64,000 nucleotides of DNA. Source: Nocardia amamiensis. Lineage in GTDB: Bacteria > Actinomycetota > Actinomycetes > Mycobacteriales > Mycobacteriaceae. Positions 8,211 through 17,521 of the stretch are shown one piece after another. The notes below the pieces were generated by a model that saw nothing but the letters and a program-made list of their open reading frames with translations, made no database searches and had not been told where the DNA came from. Positions within the stretch are counted from its first letter, which is position 1; every line of letters starts with the position of its first letter. The position numbers and the translations under genes were made by a program. The stretch covers positions 124,001 to 188,000 of the forward strand of contig NZ_JADLQX010000008.1 of the NCBI RefSeq assembly GCF_015477605.1, read 5' to 3'.

Positions 8211-9038
8211 TCAGGCGTCGGCGACGCGCTGGCGCGCTTTCGTCACCCTGCGTTCGGCCCGATCCAGCTGGCGTTGTGCGGTGTGCAGGTGCTCCTTCGC
8301 CGACCGCTCGGCCGACTTGCGGAACTGCCGCTGCTCTTCGGCATGCGTGAGTTCGTCGCGCAACGCGGCGACGCGCGCGTCCACGTCGGACAGTGCCCGC
8401 GTTGCGTCGTCGAGCGTTGATTGCGCCGAATCCCGCTCCGCACGGGCGGATTCCAGTGCTTCCTGCGCCTCCTCCAGTTCTCGGCGCGCACTGTCGTCCG
8501 CCTTCGGCTCCGTCGGCGCCCGGCGCGGTGTCGCCGGTTCGGGCACCGCGAGCAGATTCGGCCCGCTCGGCCCGAAGCCTTCGTAGCTCGCCGCCGTGGC
8601 GAGCGTTCCGGTGCGCAGCCGCTCGGCCACGTCTGGTTTGGCGAGGGCGGCCGTCAATGTCTGGCCGACCTCCCGCACGACGCCATCGCCCACCGGGTGC
8701 CCGTGTTCGGCGGCCAGCGCGCCCGCCTTCTTGGCCAGCGCGTTGACCAGCTGCTGCCGCTGGGCGGTGAGGCTGCGCAGCTGTTCGGCGGACAGCTCTC
8801 GCTGTGCCGCGGCCAGCGCCGCGCCGAGCCGCAACAGGGCTTCCACGTCGTCGGGCGCCGCGCGGGCGAGCAGATTCGCCGTCCACGCGGACAGGGTGGG
8901 TTTGCGCAGTTTGCCGATCGCGGTCGCGAGCTGCTTGTCGCCCGCCTCCTTCGCCGCTGCGACGCGATCCGCGCGAGCGGCGACGAACTCGGCGGGAGCC
9001 AATCCGTACAGGTCGTTCGCGACGTCCTGGACCGTCAT
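8211..9038 (-). CDS. Coiled-coil hypothetical protein
   Basis: A 275-residue soluble protein starting MTVQDVANDLYGLAPAEFV. The first 120 residues are helical (LRKPTLSAWTANLLAR), a linker is rich in Pro and Ala, and about residues 185-275 form a long charged coiled coil ending in a basic RRVTKARQRVADA tail. Mycobacteriales carry similar proteins of unknown function. In-frame starts up to 19 residues earlier exist; I took the ATG where the conserved-looking sequence begins. It is convergent with the M1 peptidase, ten bases apart. No function is assigned. Confidence 0.7.
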   Translation of the reverse strand: MTVQDVANDLYGLAPAEFVAARADRVAAAKEAGDKQLATAIGKLRKPTLSAWTANLLARAAPDDVEALLRLGAALAAAQRELSAEQLRSLTAQRQQLVNALAKKAGALAAEHGHPVGDGVVREVGQTLTAALAKPDVAERLRTGTLATAASYEGFGPSGPNLLAVPEPATPRRAPTEPKADDSARRELEEAQEALESARAERDSAQSTLDDATRALSDVDARVAALRDELTHAEEQRQFRKSAERSAKEHLHTAQRQLDRAERRVTKARQRVADA

Positions 9039-9111
9039 ACCGACCAAGCGTAACGACTCGGTCTCGCGCAGCGACACAAACCGCATGCTGGACAAAGGTC
9101 CAGCCGGTGAA

Positions 9112-9219
9112 ATGCGAAAGGCATTGCTAGTGAATTACTCTGCGTTCCAATTGCTCGGCCGTCTGGTGCCGAACATCATCGGTCTGTCCCTCCTAGGGCT
9201 CCTCGGGCTGTACATGTAG
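9112..9219 (+). CDS. Possible small hydrophobic protein
   Basis: A 35-residue open frame, MRKALLVNYSAFQLLGRL followed by a single apolar helix ending in LLGLYM. A GGTGA lies just before the ATG, and an in-frame ATG at 9085 would add nine residues. It sits alone between the divergent coiled-coil and lipoprotein genes. The composition is that of a small membrane protein rather than random high-GC reading, but one short frame is weak evidence. Confidence 0.3.
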   Translation: MRKALLVNYSAFQLLGRLVPNIIGLSLLGLLGLYM

Positions 9220-9289
9220 CCCGCCGTGCCGCGGTTGGATACCCATCCGGCTGATGCGGCCGCCGTGGTCGGGCGGGTATCCTCACCGC

Positions 9290-9306
9290 GTTCACGACCG
9301 GTGAAC
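9290..9306. promoter_or_regulatory. Inverted repeat upstream of the LppU-like gene
   Basis: GTTCAC and GTGAAC arms are separated by five bases, flanked by an outer TCACCG/CGGTGA pair. The element ends 24 bases before the lipoprotein start, where an operator or leader hairpin would act. The binding factor is unknown. Confidence 0.35.
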
Positions 9307-9330
9307 GTGTTCGGTGAGAGAGGTTTACAG

Positions 9331-9861
9331 GTGAAGGTTCCAGGAGCGAGGCTGCTGGCACGCATTGTGCTCGCCCTCGTCGCGGTGGCCGCGGTGGTGG
9401 TCACGGTTGCCGGATGTTCATTGATCGAGGACGCGGGCAAGTCCGACACGGCCAAGGCCAAGGTCGGCGACTGCATCAACGTCATCGAGGGCTCGGCGGT
9501 CGATTCCAAGACCGAGCCGGTCGACTGCTCGTCGGACAAGGCCGTGTACAAGGTCGCGCAGTCCTACGACAAGAAGACCGACTGCGCCGCCGACTACACC
9601 TCCTACGAGGAGACCGTGGGCGGTGGCACCACCGCCTTCCTGTGCCTGGCGCCGAACTTCAAGGAAGGCCGCTGCTACAACGAGAGCAGCGCGACCGGGT
9701 ACAAGCACGTCGACTGCGGTTCCGCGGAAGCGACCTTCCGCGTGGTGAAGCGGATCGACGGTGAGGCAGACGAACTGCTGTGCGGTGCGGATGCCGACGG
9801 CTTCCGCGTCATCGAAACCGACCCCAAGGCGACCTTCTGCACGGCCAAGCCGAAGAACTGA
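9331..9861 (+). CDS. LppU/SCO3897-like lipoprotein
   Basis: A 176-residue exported lipoprotein. A basic N-terminus and hydrophobic stretch lead to the lipobox VAGC, placing the lipidated cysteine at residue 29. The mature protein has paired-cysteine motifs (VGDCINVIEG, PVDCSSDKAVYKV, VDCGSAEATFRV, TFC), the layout of the LppU/SCO3897 family, whose role is not established. The GTG start is supported by AGAGAGG eight bases upstream. Its stop abuts the stop of the convergent helicase-associated gene with no gap. Confidence 0.75.
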   Translation: MKVPGARLLARIVLALVAVAAVVVTVAGCSLIEDAGKSDTAKAKVGDCINVIEGSAVDSKTEPVDCSSDKAVYKVAQSYDKKTDCAADYTSYEETVGGGTTAFLCLAPNFKEGRCYNESSATGYKHVDCGSAEATFRVVKRIDGEADELLCGADADGFRVIETDPKATFCTAKPKN

Positions 9862-12156
9862 TCACTCCAACAGGGCAACCGACGCGATCCGGTGCAGTGT
9901 GAAGTGCCGGACCGCGCCGGTCACCGGGTCCAGCGCGTCCAACTGCCCGTTGCCCACCTTCAACGGCTCGACCACCCGCTGCGTGGCGACCCCCTGGGCA
10001 TCGACGTAGCCGATGTTCACCGACCGCCGCACCCGCGCCGCCAGCTGGAGCAGGGCCAGGGTCGCCGCGGTATTGGTCCGGGTGCCGTCCGGGCGCACCG
10101 CGTGACCTGATCGTGCGCTCGCGGCACGTTCGCCCGCGCGTAGTTCCGCGACCAGCGATTCCAGTTGCTCGGCGCTGGGCGGCGTCGGGCGATACGGCTG
10201 CCGCGCGGCCGGTCGCACCGCGATACGTGCGCCACGCGGGCGCAGATCGACAATCGCGCCCGCCGAATCCTCGCCCACGGGCGCGAAACCGGCCGCCCGC
10301 AGCTGTTCCAGTACTTCGCTCAGCGGTGCTTGGGCGATGGCGACGGTCGGCGCGATGGATCGCAGCGCCAGCGCGCTCGCCACCGGCGCGGACAACACCT
10401 GTGCGAGCAGCGCCGGGTCGTCGGTGCGGAGGAACGACTGTGCCATTCCCGCCCGCAGCTGACCATGCCGCCGCGCCACGTCATCGATCAGATAGGTGAG
10501 GGCCTGCGGGATCGGCGTCCGGGAATGCTTGGCGAACAAGGCGTGTAGCTCCGCCGCGGTCATGCCGGAGTCGAGGGCGCGGCGCACCGAGGACTCACTG
10601 ATCCGATACACCGTTGCCGCACCGGCCGATTCGACGTCGCCGACCAGGGCGATGCCATGCTGCAGGTCCGTGGTCAGCGGCCCGGGGGCGATCACCGTCA
10701 GATCCGCTTGGACCAGCACGTGATCGACCGGCTCCGGCAGCGCCGCCTCCATCTCCGCCTCGGCGTCGGTCACGTTGGTCGCCGCCCCGCGCAGCAGTGC
10801 CCGCGCCGGTGAGCCGAGCGCGCCGCGGCCGACGAAACCGAGCGCCGCGGCCTCGGCCAGGGTCTGCTCGATCACCTCCGGCCGGAAATTGCGCCGCCTG
10901 CGCGGCTGCCGCCACGCCAGCACCCGGCCGATGTCCGCCGGGTCCAGCGCTGTGCCGGACGGATATTCCGCGAGCAGGCTGAGGATCGCGCGCCGGTCGT
11001 GCAGTGCCTGTGGTGTGCGCAGCTCCAGCGACAGCGCCGCCAGCGGCTTGTCGTTGGCATCGCGCATGCCGATCATCCATGGCATCCGGTCCAAGTCGAG
11101 CCAGGTGAGCGCCAGGGTGGCCCAGCGCCGGGCGGGCGTCGCCTGGAGCCATGCGTCGACCGCGGGGGTCGGCGCCCAGAAGTCCTCGGTCGAATCGAAG
11201 TCGGGTGGCGGGTCCGGCAAACCCTTCTCCAGCAGTTTCGCCGCCGCCAGCAGTTCGACCAGCAAACCGGCCCTCGGCTCGTCGACGCCGGCCTGCTTGG
11301 CGATGCGGCGCAGCTCCCGCACACCCAGTCCGCCTGCGCGCAAAGCCGGGGCGGGCGTCTGGCCGAGTACCTCCAGCACGTCGGCGCAGTGCCGCAGCAG
11401 CTCACCCACTTCGCCCGCCGTGACGGCGTTGACCTCGGCGGGTGCCTGTTTCGTCGGACGCGGCTGCGGTGGGGTCAGCGCATGGGGGTGGGTGATCGGT
11501 TCCCGGCGCAGCACCTGGCCGACCGTGACCGGCAGTTCGACGGTCTCGTCGTCGATCCAGTGCAGCAGCCTCCTCGCGAGCAGCCGCTGAATGGGGCGAT
11601 CGGCGGGAGTGCCCGGTGCGGCGTCTCTGGTGCGCCCGCGTGGGCCGGTCGTGGCGAGCTTGTCCAGCAGGGCCCGTTCGGCAGGAGCGAGCTCGGCGAG
11701 GGCGGCGACCACCTCGGGTTCGGTGAGTGCGTCGGGAATCTCGGTCGCGCTGCCGATCGGCCACGGCAGGGCCTCGGCGGCCGCAGGGATCAGACGCCAC
11801 CGCTGCTCGTCGTCGAGCCATACCAGTGCGCGTGCGGTCAGGCGCTCGAGCGCTTCGTCGATCGCGGCGGCCGGCACCCGTTCGCTCAGCTGCACGTGCA
11901 GGTCTGCACTGCGCGGCGGAGCATCGCCAGGGGTGCGCACGCCCTGCAGCGCAAGGGTTTCCAGGATGGCGAATTCGAGTGTGTTCAGGTTTTCCGTGGC
12001 GCGCAGCACCGAGGCGCGCTGCTCGGTGCGGGCGGCGAGCACGGCCATCGAGGAGGGCAGCGGCACGGCCAGGTCCGGCCGAAGCTGCAACAGCGTGACG
12101 AGCTGGGCATCACTGCGGCCACCGAGCCATCCGGCGAGGGAGTCGGTCGCGGTCAT
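9862..12156 (-). CDS. Helicase-associated domain protein with C-terminal WYL-like domain (Rv0862c type)
   Basis: A 764-residue soluble protein. The segment [15 protein letters not shown] near the middle is the hallmark of the helicase-associated (Helicase_C_3) domain. The last 80 residues ([25 protein letters not shown]... and [13 protein letters not shown]) resemble a WYL ligand-binding domain. The N-terminal half is helical and winged-helix-like. In M. tuberculosis its homologue sits beside the XPB gene, which suggests a shared DNA-repair or chromosome-maintenance role; this is inferred from context only. Here the two are separated by 4.5 kb and face each other. Confidence 0.8.
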   Translation of the reverse strand: MTATDSLAGWLGGRSDAQLVTLLQLRPDLAVPLPSSMAVLAARTEQRASVLRATENLNTLEFAILETLALQGVRTPGDAPPRSADLHVQLSERVPAAAIDEALERLTARALVWLDDEQRWRLIPAAAEALPWPIGSATEIPDALTEPEVVAALAELAPAERALLDKLATTGPRGRTRDAAPGTPADRPIQRLLARRLLHWIDDETVELPVTVGQVLRREPITHPHALTPPQPRPTKQAPAEVNAVTAGEVGELLRHCADVLEVLGQTPAPALRAGGLGVRELRRIAKQAGVDEPRAGLLVELLAAAKLLEKGLPDPPPDFDSTEDFWAPTPAVDAWLQATPARRWATLALTWLDLDRMPWMIGMRDANDKPLAALSLELRTPQALHDRRAILSLLAEYPSGTALDPADIGRVLAWRQPRRRRNFRPEVIEQTLAEAAALGFVGRGALGSPARALLRGAATNVTDAEAEMEAALPEPVDHVLVQADLTVIAPGPLTTDLQHGIALVGDVESAGAATVYRISESSVRRALDSGMTAAELHALFAKHSRTPIPQALTYLIDDVARRHGQLRAGMAQSFLRTDDPALLAQVLSAPVASALALRSIAPTVAIAQAPLSEVLEQLRAAGFAPVGEDSAGAIVDLRPRGARIAVRPAARQPYRPTPPSAEQLESLVAELRAGERAASARSGHAVRPDGTRTNTAATLALLQLAARVRRSVNIGYVDAQGVATQRVVEPLKVGNGQLDALDPVTGAVRHFTLHRIASVALLE

Positions 12157-12264
12157 CCGATCCAGCCTACGGTGCCTGCCGACCGCCCGCCCAGGTCAGG
12201 ACGGGACAGGTGCACGCTGCGGGCTGCACCACGTGGACACCGGCGGCCGTGCCAGAATGGGGCC

Positions 12265-12453
12265 GTGGTGAACAAATCGAAGAAACCCTATGTCGACAAC
12301 GGCTGGCCGAAGGTCGGCGACGGTGACCATGCGGTCACCGAGCTCTCTTCGGCCCGCTCCGGTGGTCTCTCGCCCTACGGCGAGGACACCGAGTTTCCGG
12401 TCCCTGCCGAGCAGCTGCCCTACATGCACCCGAACACGGTGATCAACCGCTGA
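12265..12453 (+). CDS. Small conserved protein (Rv0863-like)
   Basis: A 62-residue hydrophilic protein with [20 protein letters not shown] near the start and a C-terminal [16 protein letters not shown]. It corresponds in place and wording to the small gene after the helicase-associated gene in M. tuberculosis. Two GTG codons in tandem (12265 and 12268) could start it. It is divergent from the helicase-associated gene and ends before a strong hairpin. No function is known. Confidence 0.65.
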   Translation: MVNKSKKPYVDNGWPKVGDGDHAVTELSSARSGGLSPYGEDTEFPVPAEQLPYMHPNTVINR

Positions 12454-12480
12454 GCGCGCCGGAACGTTCGCGACAACGGA

Positions 12481-12516
12481 GAAGGGCCCCGCATCCTCGT
12501 TGATGCGGGGCCCTTC
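12481..12516. terminator. Bidirectional hairpin terminator
   Basis: A perfect 15-bp stem (GAAGGGCCCCGCATC and its complement) closes a six-base loop between two convergent genes. There is no U tract, as is usual in actinobacterial terminators. Confidence 0.8.
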
Positions 12517-12532
12517 TGCACAAGCGTGGCGG

Positions 12533-13375
<843 letters not shown>

Positions 13376-13505
13376 ACTATTTGGTAACCGGCGTGTACGG
13401 ACCGGTCTCGACCCGATCTCGAGCACCGTAAAGCGCCTTGCTGCAGCTAGAGGAACCGCCGTCGCGGCGGTGATGCGCCGTAATCGGCCCGTGATCCTCT
13501 CGTAA

Positions 13506-13521
13506 TGTGACGAGGATCACA
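13506..13521. promoter_or_regulatory. Perfect CRP-type binding site upstream of rpfA
   Basis: TGTGACGAGGATCACA is an exact match to the TGTGA-N6-TCACA consensus of Crp-family cAMP receptors. It lies 326 bases before the rpfA start, upstream of the leader RNA. rpfA is a known CRP (Rv3676) target in M. tuberculosis, which supports function here. Confidence 0.75.
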
Positions 13522-13585
13522 CCCCTGCGTGGGTAACGATCGCGCCGGGTGACCGGTGTGGCGCGCCGGAGGCGCAACCTCCGGT

Positions 13586-13828
13586 TCAGCGTGACCTCCG
13601 GCCGGAACGCAGCGCGAACACGAGGGCGAGGAGGAACCCGAGCGGCGCGAGCAGGGCGCCGAAATACAGCCACAGCCCCGGCTCGCCGTCGGTCAGTATC
13701 GGGGTCGCGAAGATGGCGACGATCGCCAGCAATCCCAGCGCGAACAGGCAGAGCGCGAGCCGCAGCAACCAATCGCCACGGCGCCGCGGCGCGCCCCTGG
13801 AAGGAGTCGGAGTGGAAGAGTTCGTCAC
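13586..13828 (-). CDS. Small two-helix membrane protein (Rv0870c-like)
   Basis: An 80-residue protein with a disordered basic start (VTNSSTPTPSRGAPRRRGDW) and two hydrophobic helices (LLRLALCLFALGLLAIVAIF and YFGALLAPLGFLLALVFALR) ending in GRRSR. Position next to the cold-shock gene matches the small membrane-protein gene before cspB in M. tuberculosis. The GTG start places the basic segment in the cytoplasm. Function unknown. Confidence 0.6.
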   Translation of the reverse strand: MTNSSTPTPSRGAPRRRGDWLLRLALCLFALGLLAIVAIFATPILTDGEPGLWLYFGALLAPLGFLLALVFALRSGRRSR

Positions 13829-14016
13829 GGCTCGACGGTAAAACTGATGTGCTTGCGTTATTGCTGCCGGGGTAGACTCGATAGCAATCGCGTCCCGCAA
13901 TCGTGCTGGGCGCGTTCTTTTCGCACAGGAAAAGGGCCGGTCGCGGGACCGGACCGGCAGACGGATGTGCTCGGGCCGTAGGGGTCCGAGTTTTCGATGA
14001 TGAACGGGTGAGCGCA

Positions 14017-14436
14017 GTGCCGACCGGCAGGGTGAAGTGGTACGACGTCGAAAAGGGCTTCGGCTTCCTTTCCCAGGACGAGGGTGAGGACGTCTACGTC
14101 CGCTCGTCCGCGCTGCCCCAGGGCGTCGAGGGCCTCAAGCCAGGGCAGCGCGTCGAGTTCGGCATGGCCGCGGGGCGTCGCGGCCCCCAGGCACTGAGTC
14201 TCAAGCTGCTGGAGGCGCCGCCGTCGGTCCGGCAGGGCCAGGAACGCAACGCGCGCAAGGAACCTCCTGCCCGCAGGCACACCCCCGACGAGTTGCACGG
14301 CATGGTCGAAGACATGATCACCCTGCTCGAGGCGAAGGTGCAGCCCGACCTGCGCAAGGGCAAGTACCCGGATCGCAAGACCGCGCAGCGCATCTCGGAG
14401 GTCGTCCGAGCCGTGGCGCGCGAACTGGACCACTAG
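14017..14436 (+). CDS. cspB: Cold-shock-domain protein with C-terminal extension (CspB type)
   Basis: A 139-residue protein. Residues 1-67 form a cold-shock domain with the RNA-binding motifs [17 protein letters not shown] and [10 protein letters not shown] second helical, charged part ([20 protein letters not shown] and a lysine-rich end) follows; this two-part layout is that of mycobacterial CspB (about 135 residues). I chose the GTG giving the PTGRVKWYD start, like the M. tuberculosis protein; a GTG at 14008 would add three residues. It binds single-stranded RNA or DNA. It is divergent from the small membrane-protein gene. Confidence 0.85.
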   Translation: MPTGRVKWYDVEKGFGFLSQDEGEDVYVRSSALPQGVEGLKPGQRVEFGMAAGRRGPQALSLKLLEAPPSVRQGQERNARKEPPARRHTPDELHGMVEDMITLLEAKVQPDLRKGKYPDRKTAQRISEVVRAVARELDH

Positions 14437-14593
14437 GTTCGCGTCCGGGCAACCGCCGCTTGCGACTTCGTCGCGGACGCAGCGGCCACTCGGACGCGAG
14501 CCGGGTAATTCCGGGTCTCGCTTCGCTCGAAATTCGGAGCGGTGCCGTGTGCTCGAGTGTGCGGCTACCGCGTCGCTGGTGTGGATCTATTGA

Positions 14594-16141
14594 TCAAAGA
14601 CTCCGCAGTTCCTGGGCGACAAGCGAATCGACGAGGTCGTTCATCTCCTCGACCAGTGCCGCCGCACCGCCGCGGTGGGCGAGGTTGTGCATTTCGAGGG
14701 GATCTTGCCGGCGGTCGTAGAGTTCGTAGTCGAATTCGCTACGTGGCCCGGCTATCTGTTGGGGTGTCGAGTAGCGGGCGAAGCTGTAGCGGGGTGTGAT
14801 CGCGCCGCGCAGGCAGTATTTGACTCCGAGTACCTGGCCACCACTGGATTTGGCGTCGGAGGTGACGAGAACGGCGTCGCGGACGATGCCATTGGGGTTG
14901 GCCAGCAGCGGGGTGAGGTCTCTGCCGACGACCGGGCCGCTGTCGGAGGCGTTGGCACCGGCCAAGGCGGCGAGGGTAGGCACCAGGTCGACGTGCGAAG
15001 TCAGTGCGGTGGTGGTGCTTCCGTGCGTCGCGGGGTTTCTGGGGTCGGAGATGACCAGAGGCACGCGGTTGTTCTCGCGGTAGATCATCGCTCCCTTCTG
15101 CCGTAGTCCGTGCGCGCCACCGAGTTCGCCATGATCGGCGACCCGGACCACGACGGTGTTGTCCGCGCCGCCGCTGCCGTGCAACGTGTCGAGGACCGTG
15201 CCGAGCAATTGGTCCGTGCGGCGCAACAACTCCAGATACCAATTGCCCCATTGCCGCCACTGCCTGCGTCCCAGGGGGGAGTCGACTTCGTTGGGCATGA
15301 GGCCGCCGACGACCTCGTTCATGGCGCGCCAGACCGTCTGCACTTGCGGCTTGGTCGACAGGTCGGATTCGAAGTTCGGCGGTATATCGGCGCCGTAGTC
15401 GGGGACGTCCTCGAGCCGGTAGAAACGCGGGCAATACATCATGTCGTGCGGGTTGACCATGCTGACCACGCACAGCCACGGTTCCGGGTCGTTGCCGTGT
15501 CGCCGTAGCCAATCTACGGCGTTCTGGACTACGCCGGGGTCCTCGTGTGTGCCCTCGTTCGGGCCGCCACCGGACAGGATGTCGTAGGCCTCGTCGAATC
15601 CGTAGGCCGACAGCGCGGTGCTGTCGGCACCGACGGGTTCGGACAGATGCCATTTCCCGATGTAGGCGGTGCGATAGCCGGATTTCTTCAGCACCGTCCC
15701 GAGAGTGGGGATCGTGGTGTCGAGGTTGGGGCTCCACGCTTGCATCGGTCCGAGTGCCGCACCCATCAGGTCATTGCCGCGGACGTTGTCGGTCATGCCG
15801 TTGACCGGAGCCTGCAATCCGGTGAAGAACGCTGATCGTGCCGGCGAGCACGGGGCAGTCGGCGAGTGGTGCATGGCGAACCGCACGCCGGTGGCGTCCA
15901 GTCCGGCGCGGACGGGCAGCGTGAAACCCGGGGGCAGAACGATATCCGCACGCTCCTGGTCGGTCATCAGTACCAGAATGTTCGGTCGCGATGCCGGGGC
16001 CGCGGCGGCCTGGGCGCCGAGTGTGCTGCGTAGGACGGGCACGGCGGCGGATGCGGCGGCCATCATCGCGAGAACCTGACGCCGGTTCGGTGTCGACGGA
16101 TGAGCGGACGTGAGGGGCTGATCGGGGATCGATAGGGACAC
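14594..16141 (-). CDS. Tat-exported sulfatase
   Basis: A 515-residue sulfate-ester hydrolase. A twin-arginine signal (NRRQVLAMMAAASAAV) occupies residues 19-45. The metal-binding DQ is at 61-62, and the sulfatase signature CSPAR starts at C98, which would be converted to formylglycine. YIGKWHLS and VADHGELGGAHG provide further active-site residues, and the C-terminal part has DYELYDRRQDPLEMHNLA as in arylsulfatases. The substrate is unknown. The GTG start is preceded by AAAGGA. A divergent TetR gene is probably its regulator. A formylglycine-generating enzyme is not encoded in the window and must be elsewhere. Confidence 0.88.
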   Translation of the reverse strand: MSLSIPDQPLTSAHPSTPNRRQVLAMMAAASAAVPVLRSTLGAQAAAAPASRPNILVLMTDQERADIVLPPGFTLPVRAGLDATGVRFAMHHSPTAPCSPARSAFFTGLQAPVNGMTDNVRGNDLMGAALGPMQAWSPNLDTTIPTLGTVLKKSGYRTAYIGKWHLSEPVGADSTALSAYGFDEAYDILSGGGPNEGTHEDPGVVQNAVDWLRRHGNDPEPWLCVVSMVNPHDMMYCPRFYRLEDVPDYGADIPPNFESDLSTKPQVQTVWRAMNEVVGGLMPNEVDSPLGRRQWRQWGNWYLELLRRTDQLLGTVLDTLHGSGGADNTVVVRVADHGELGGAHGLRQKGAMIYRENNRVPLVISDPRNPATHGSTTTALTSHVDLVPTLAALAGANASDSGPVVGRDLTPLLANPNGIVRDAVLVTSDAKSSGGQVLGVKYCLRGAITPRYSFARYSTPQQIAGPRSEFDYELYDRRQDPLEMHNLAHRGGAAALVEEMNDLVDSLVAQELRSL

Positions 16142-16204
16142 GGGGGTGGTCCTTTCGGAGGCGGTGGAACGTCCACGTCCACTGTAACTGACGAATTGAC
16201 GAAA

Positions 16205-16216
16205 TCATTCAAATGA
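16205..16216. promoter_or_regulatory. Candidate TetR operator between sulfatase and TetR genes
   Basis: TCATT-ca-AATGA is a perfect palindrome, with two TGACGAA direct copies just to its left. It lies in the short divergent intergenic region, where autoregulating TetR proteins bind. The sequence is short and AT-rich, so chance occurrence is possible. Confidence 0.35.
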
Positions 16217-16254
16217 ACTTTTCTCTACGGGAGTGAGCGCCGCGATACTGTGCA

Positions 16255-16863
16255 GTGGTGTCATCACCCGAGACGACGTCCACCACGGCACGCGGAGAGC
16301 AGACGCGGAGGTCGATTCTCGACGTCGCCACACGCCGGTTCGCCGATCAAGGTTTCCGCAACACATCGGTCGCGGCGGTGGCACGGGAACTGGGTTTGGC
16401 GCCGTCGGCGGTGTATTTCCACTTCGCGGACAAGGAGGCGCTCTTCGTCGCCGCGTTCGATCGGGATGTCGCTCAACTGTTCGACGAGGCGCTGACCCAG
16501 CAGGGTCCGATGGACGCCGCTTACTGGCAGGAGACCGTCAGGCGGTTCGTGACGCGACTCGCCGCCTACCCGCTGGTGCATCGCGTACTCGCAGGGCGAG
16601 AGCCGGGACTGCTCGCTCGACTGGTCGGCGGTCCCGTACCGCCACGGATTCGGCAAGCGCTCGAAACCTCGCTGCGCGCCGGTCAGCAGGCGGGGGACAT
16701 CGCCGAAGATCTCGATCCCGTTGATACCGCGATGGCGCTGGAAGCCATCTTCACGGCGGTCATCATCACGGTGGTGCAAGTCGGCGGCAGCGGCACCTCG
16801 GAGCGCATCGACGCGGTCGGCCGCTTGGTCCGGACTGCGATCACAGCGAAACGTTCGAGCTGA
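16255..16863 (+). CDS. TetR-family regulator, probably of the sulfatase
   Basis: A 202-residue protein with a typical TetR N-terminal HTH (QTRRSILDVATRRFADQGF, TSVAAVARELGLAPSAVYFH, FADKEALF) and a variable ligand-binding C-terminal part. Two tandem GTG codons could start it. It is transcribed away from the sulfatase gene across about 110 bases containing a palindrome, so repression of the sulfatase and itself is the likely role. The inducer is unknown. Confidence 0.85.
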   Translation: MVSSPETTSTTARGEQTRRSILDVATRRFADQGFRNTSVAAVARELGLAPSAVYFHFADKEALFVAAFDRDVAQLFDEALTQQGPMDAAYWQETVRRFVTRLAAYPLVHRVLAGREPGLLARLVGGPVPPRIRQALETSLRAGQQAGDIAEDLDPVDTAMALEAIFTAVIITVVQVGGSGTSERIDAVGRLVRTAITAKRSS

Positions 16864-16939
16864 CCGGCAAGTCCGGCAGCGCGGTAAGGGTCCGACCCGA
16901 AAAGGGTTGCCGACGAGACCGCGGCGGGCAGAATTCCGC

Positions 16940-17521
16940 CTACGCCGTGCTGATCGACCAAGTGGCGTGCGGCAGGTAGAACTCCTTGCCCGTTTCGTCG
17001 CGGGCGAGGATCGGGAGTTGGAATTCGACGCCGATGAGGCGCAGGTCGGGCTCGGGTTTCGACTCGATGGTGAGCGCGAGGGCGCGGTCGGGGTAGTCGT
17101 TGCGGCTGATCACCCGGTCGACCTTCTCGCCGGACGGCAGGATGTAGACCAGCTGGGCCAGCCAGGGAGCGTCGGCGACCTGCTTCGGCAGCGATAGCTG
17201 AAGGGGATAGCCCGCGGGTACCTCCAGTTCGACAGTGCGGCCGCGGTGGCAGTCCGGCGTGTCGGGAGCGCAGGTCAGCGTAGCGAAAAGCGTGCCTTCC
17301 ACGGTGTCCGCGGGCAGAATGCTGCAATTCTGCATGGTCACCGCGCAGTAGCTGAACGGCCGTACGGTGACCGTTTCGCCGTGCGCGTATGCGGTGAGGG
17401 TGACATCCGGTTCGTCGGCGTTGCGGATCAGCACCGCCAGCACGCCGACGAAGGCGACGGTGAGCACGAGCAGGGCGGCCGCGACCAGCGCGACGATCGT
17501 GCGTGCGTTGAGCTTGCTCAC
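16940..17521 (-). CDS. DUF2771-like membrane-anchored protein
   Basis: A 193-residue protein with one N-terminal helix (IVALVAAALLVLTVAFVGVL), probably a membrane anchor or uncleaved signal. The exported domain has three cysteines close together (YCAVTMQNC and LTCAPDTPDC) and a beta-rich C-terminal half with GYPLQLSLPKQVADAPW. This matches DUF2771 of Mycobacteriales, function unknown. The GTG overlaps the MFS stop by four bases (GTGA), so it is translated coupled to the transporter, as in M. tuberculosis Rv0876c-Rv0875c. Confidence 0.75.
   Translation of the reverse strand: MSKLNARTIVALVAAALLVLTVAFVGVLAVLIRNADEPDVTLTAYAHGETVTVRPFSYCAVTMQNCSILPADTVEGTLFATLTCAPDTPDCHRGRTVELEVPAGYPLQLSLPKQVADAPWLAQLVYILPSGEKVDRVISRNDYPDRALALTIESKPEPDLRLIGVEFQLPILARDETGKEFYLPHATWSISTA

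Noticed and set aside
9862-12156. Transposon or phage origin for the long helicase-associated gene
   Set aside because: Base use equals that of neighbours, and the gene has a syntenic homologue in mycobacteria.
14437-14593. Hairpins after cspB as a terminator
   Set aside because: Short GCGAC/GTCGC and GCGTCCG/CGGACGC pairs exist, but they are interrupted and several alternatives compete, so no single element could be supported.
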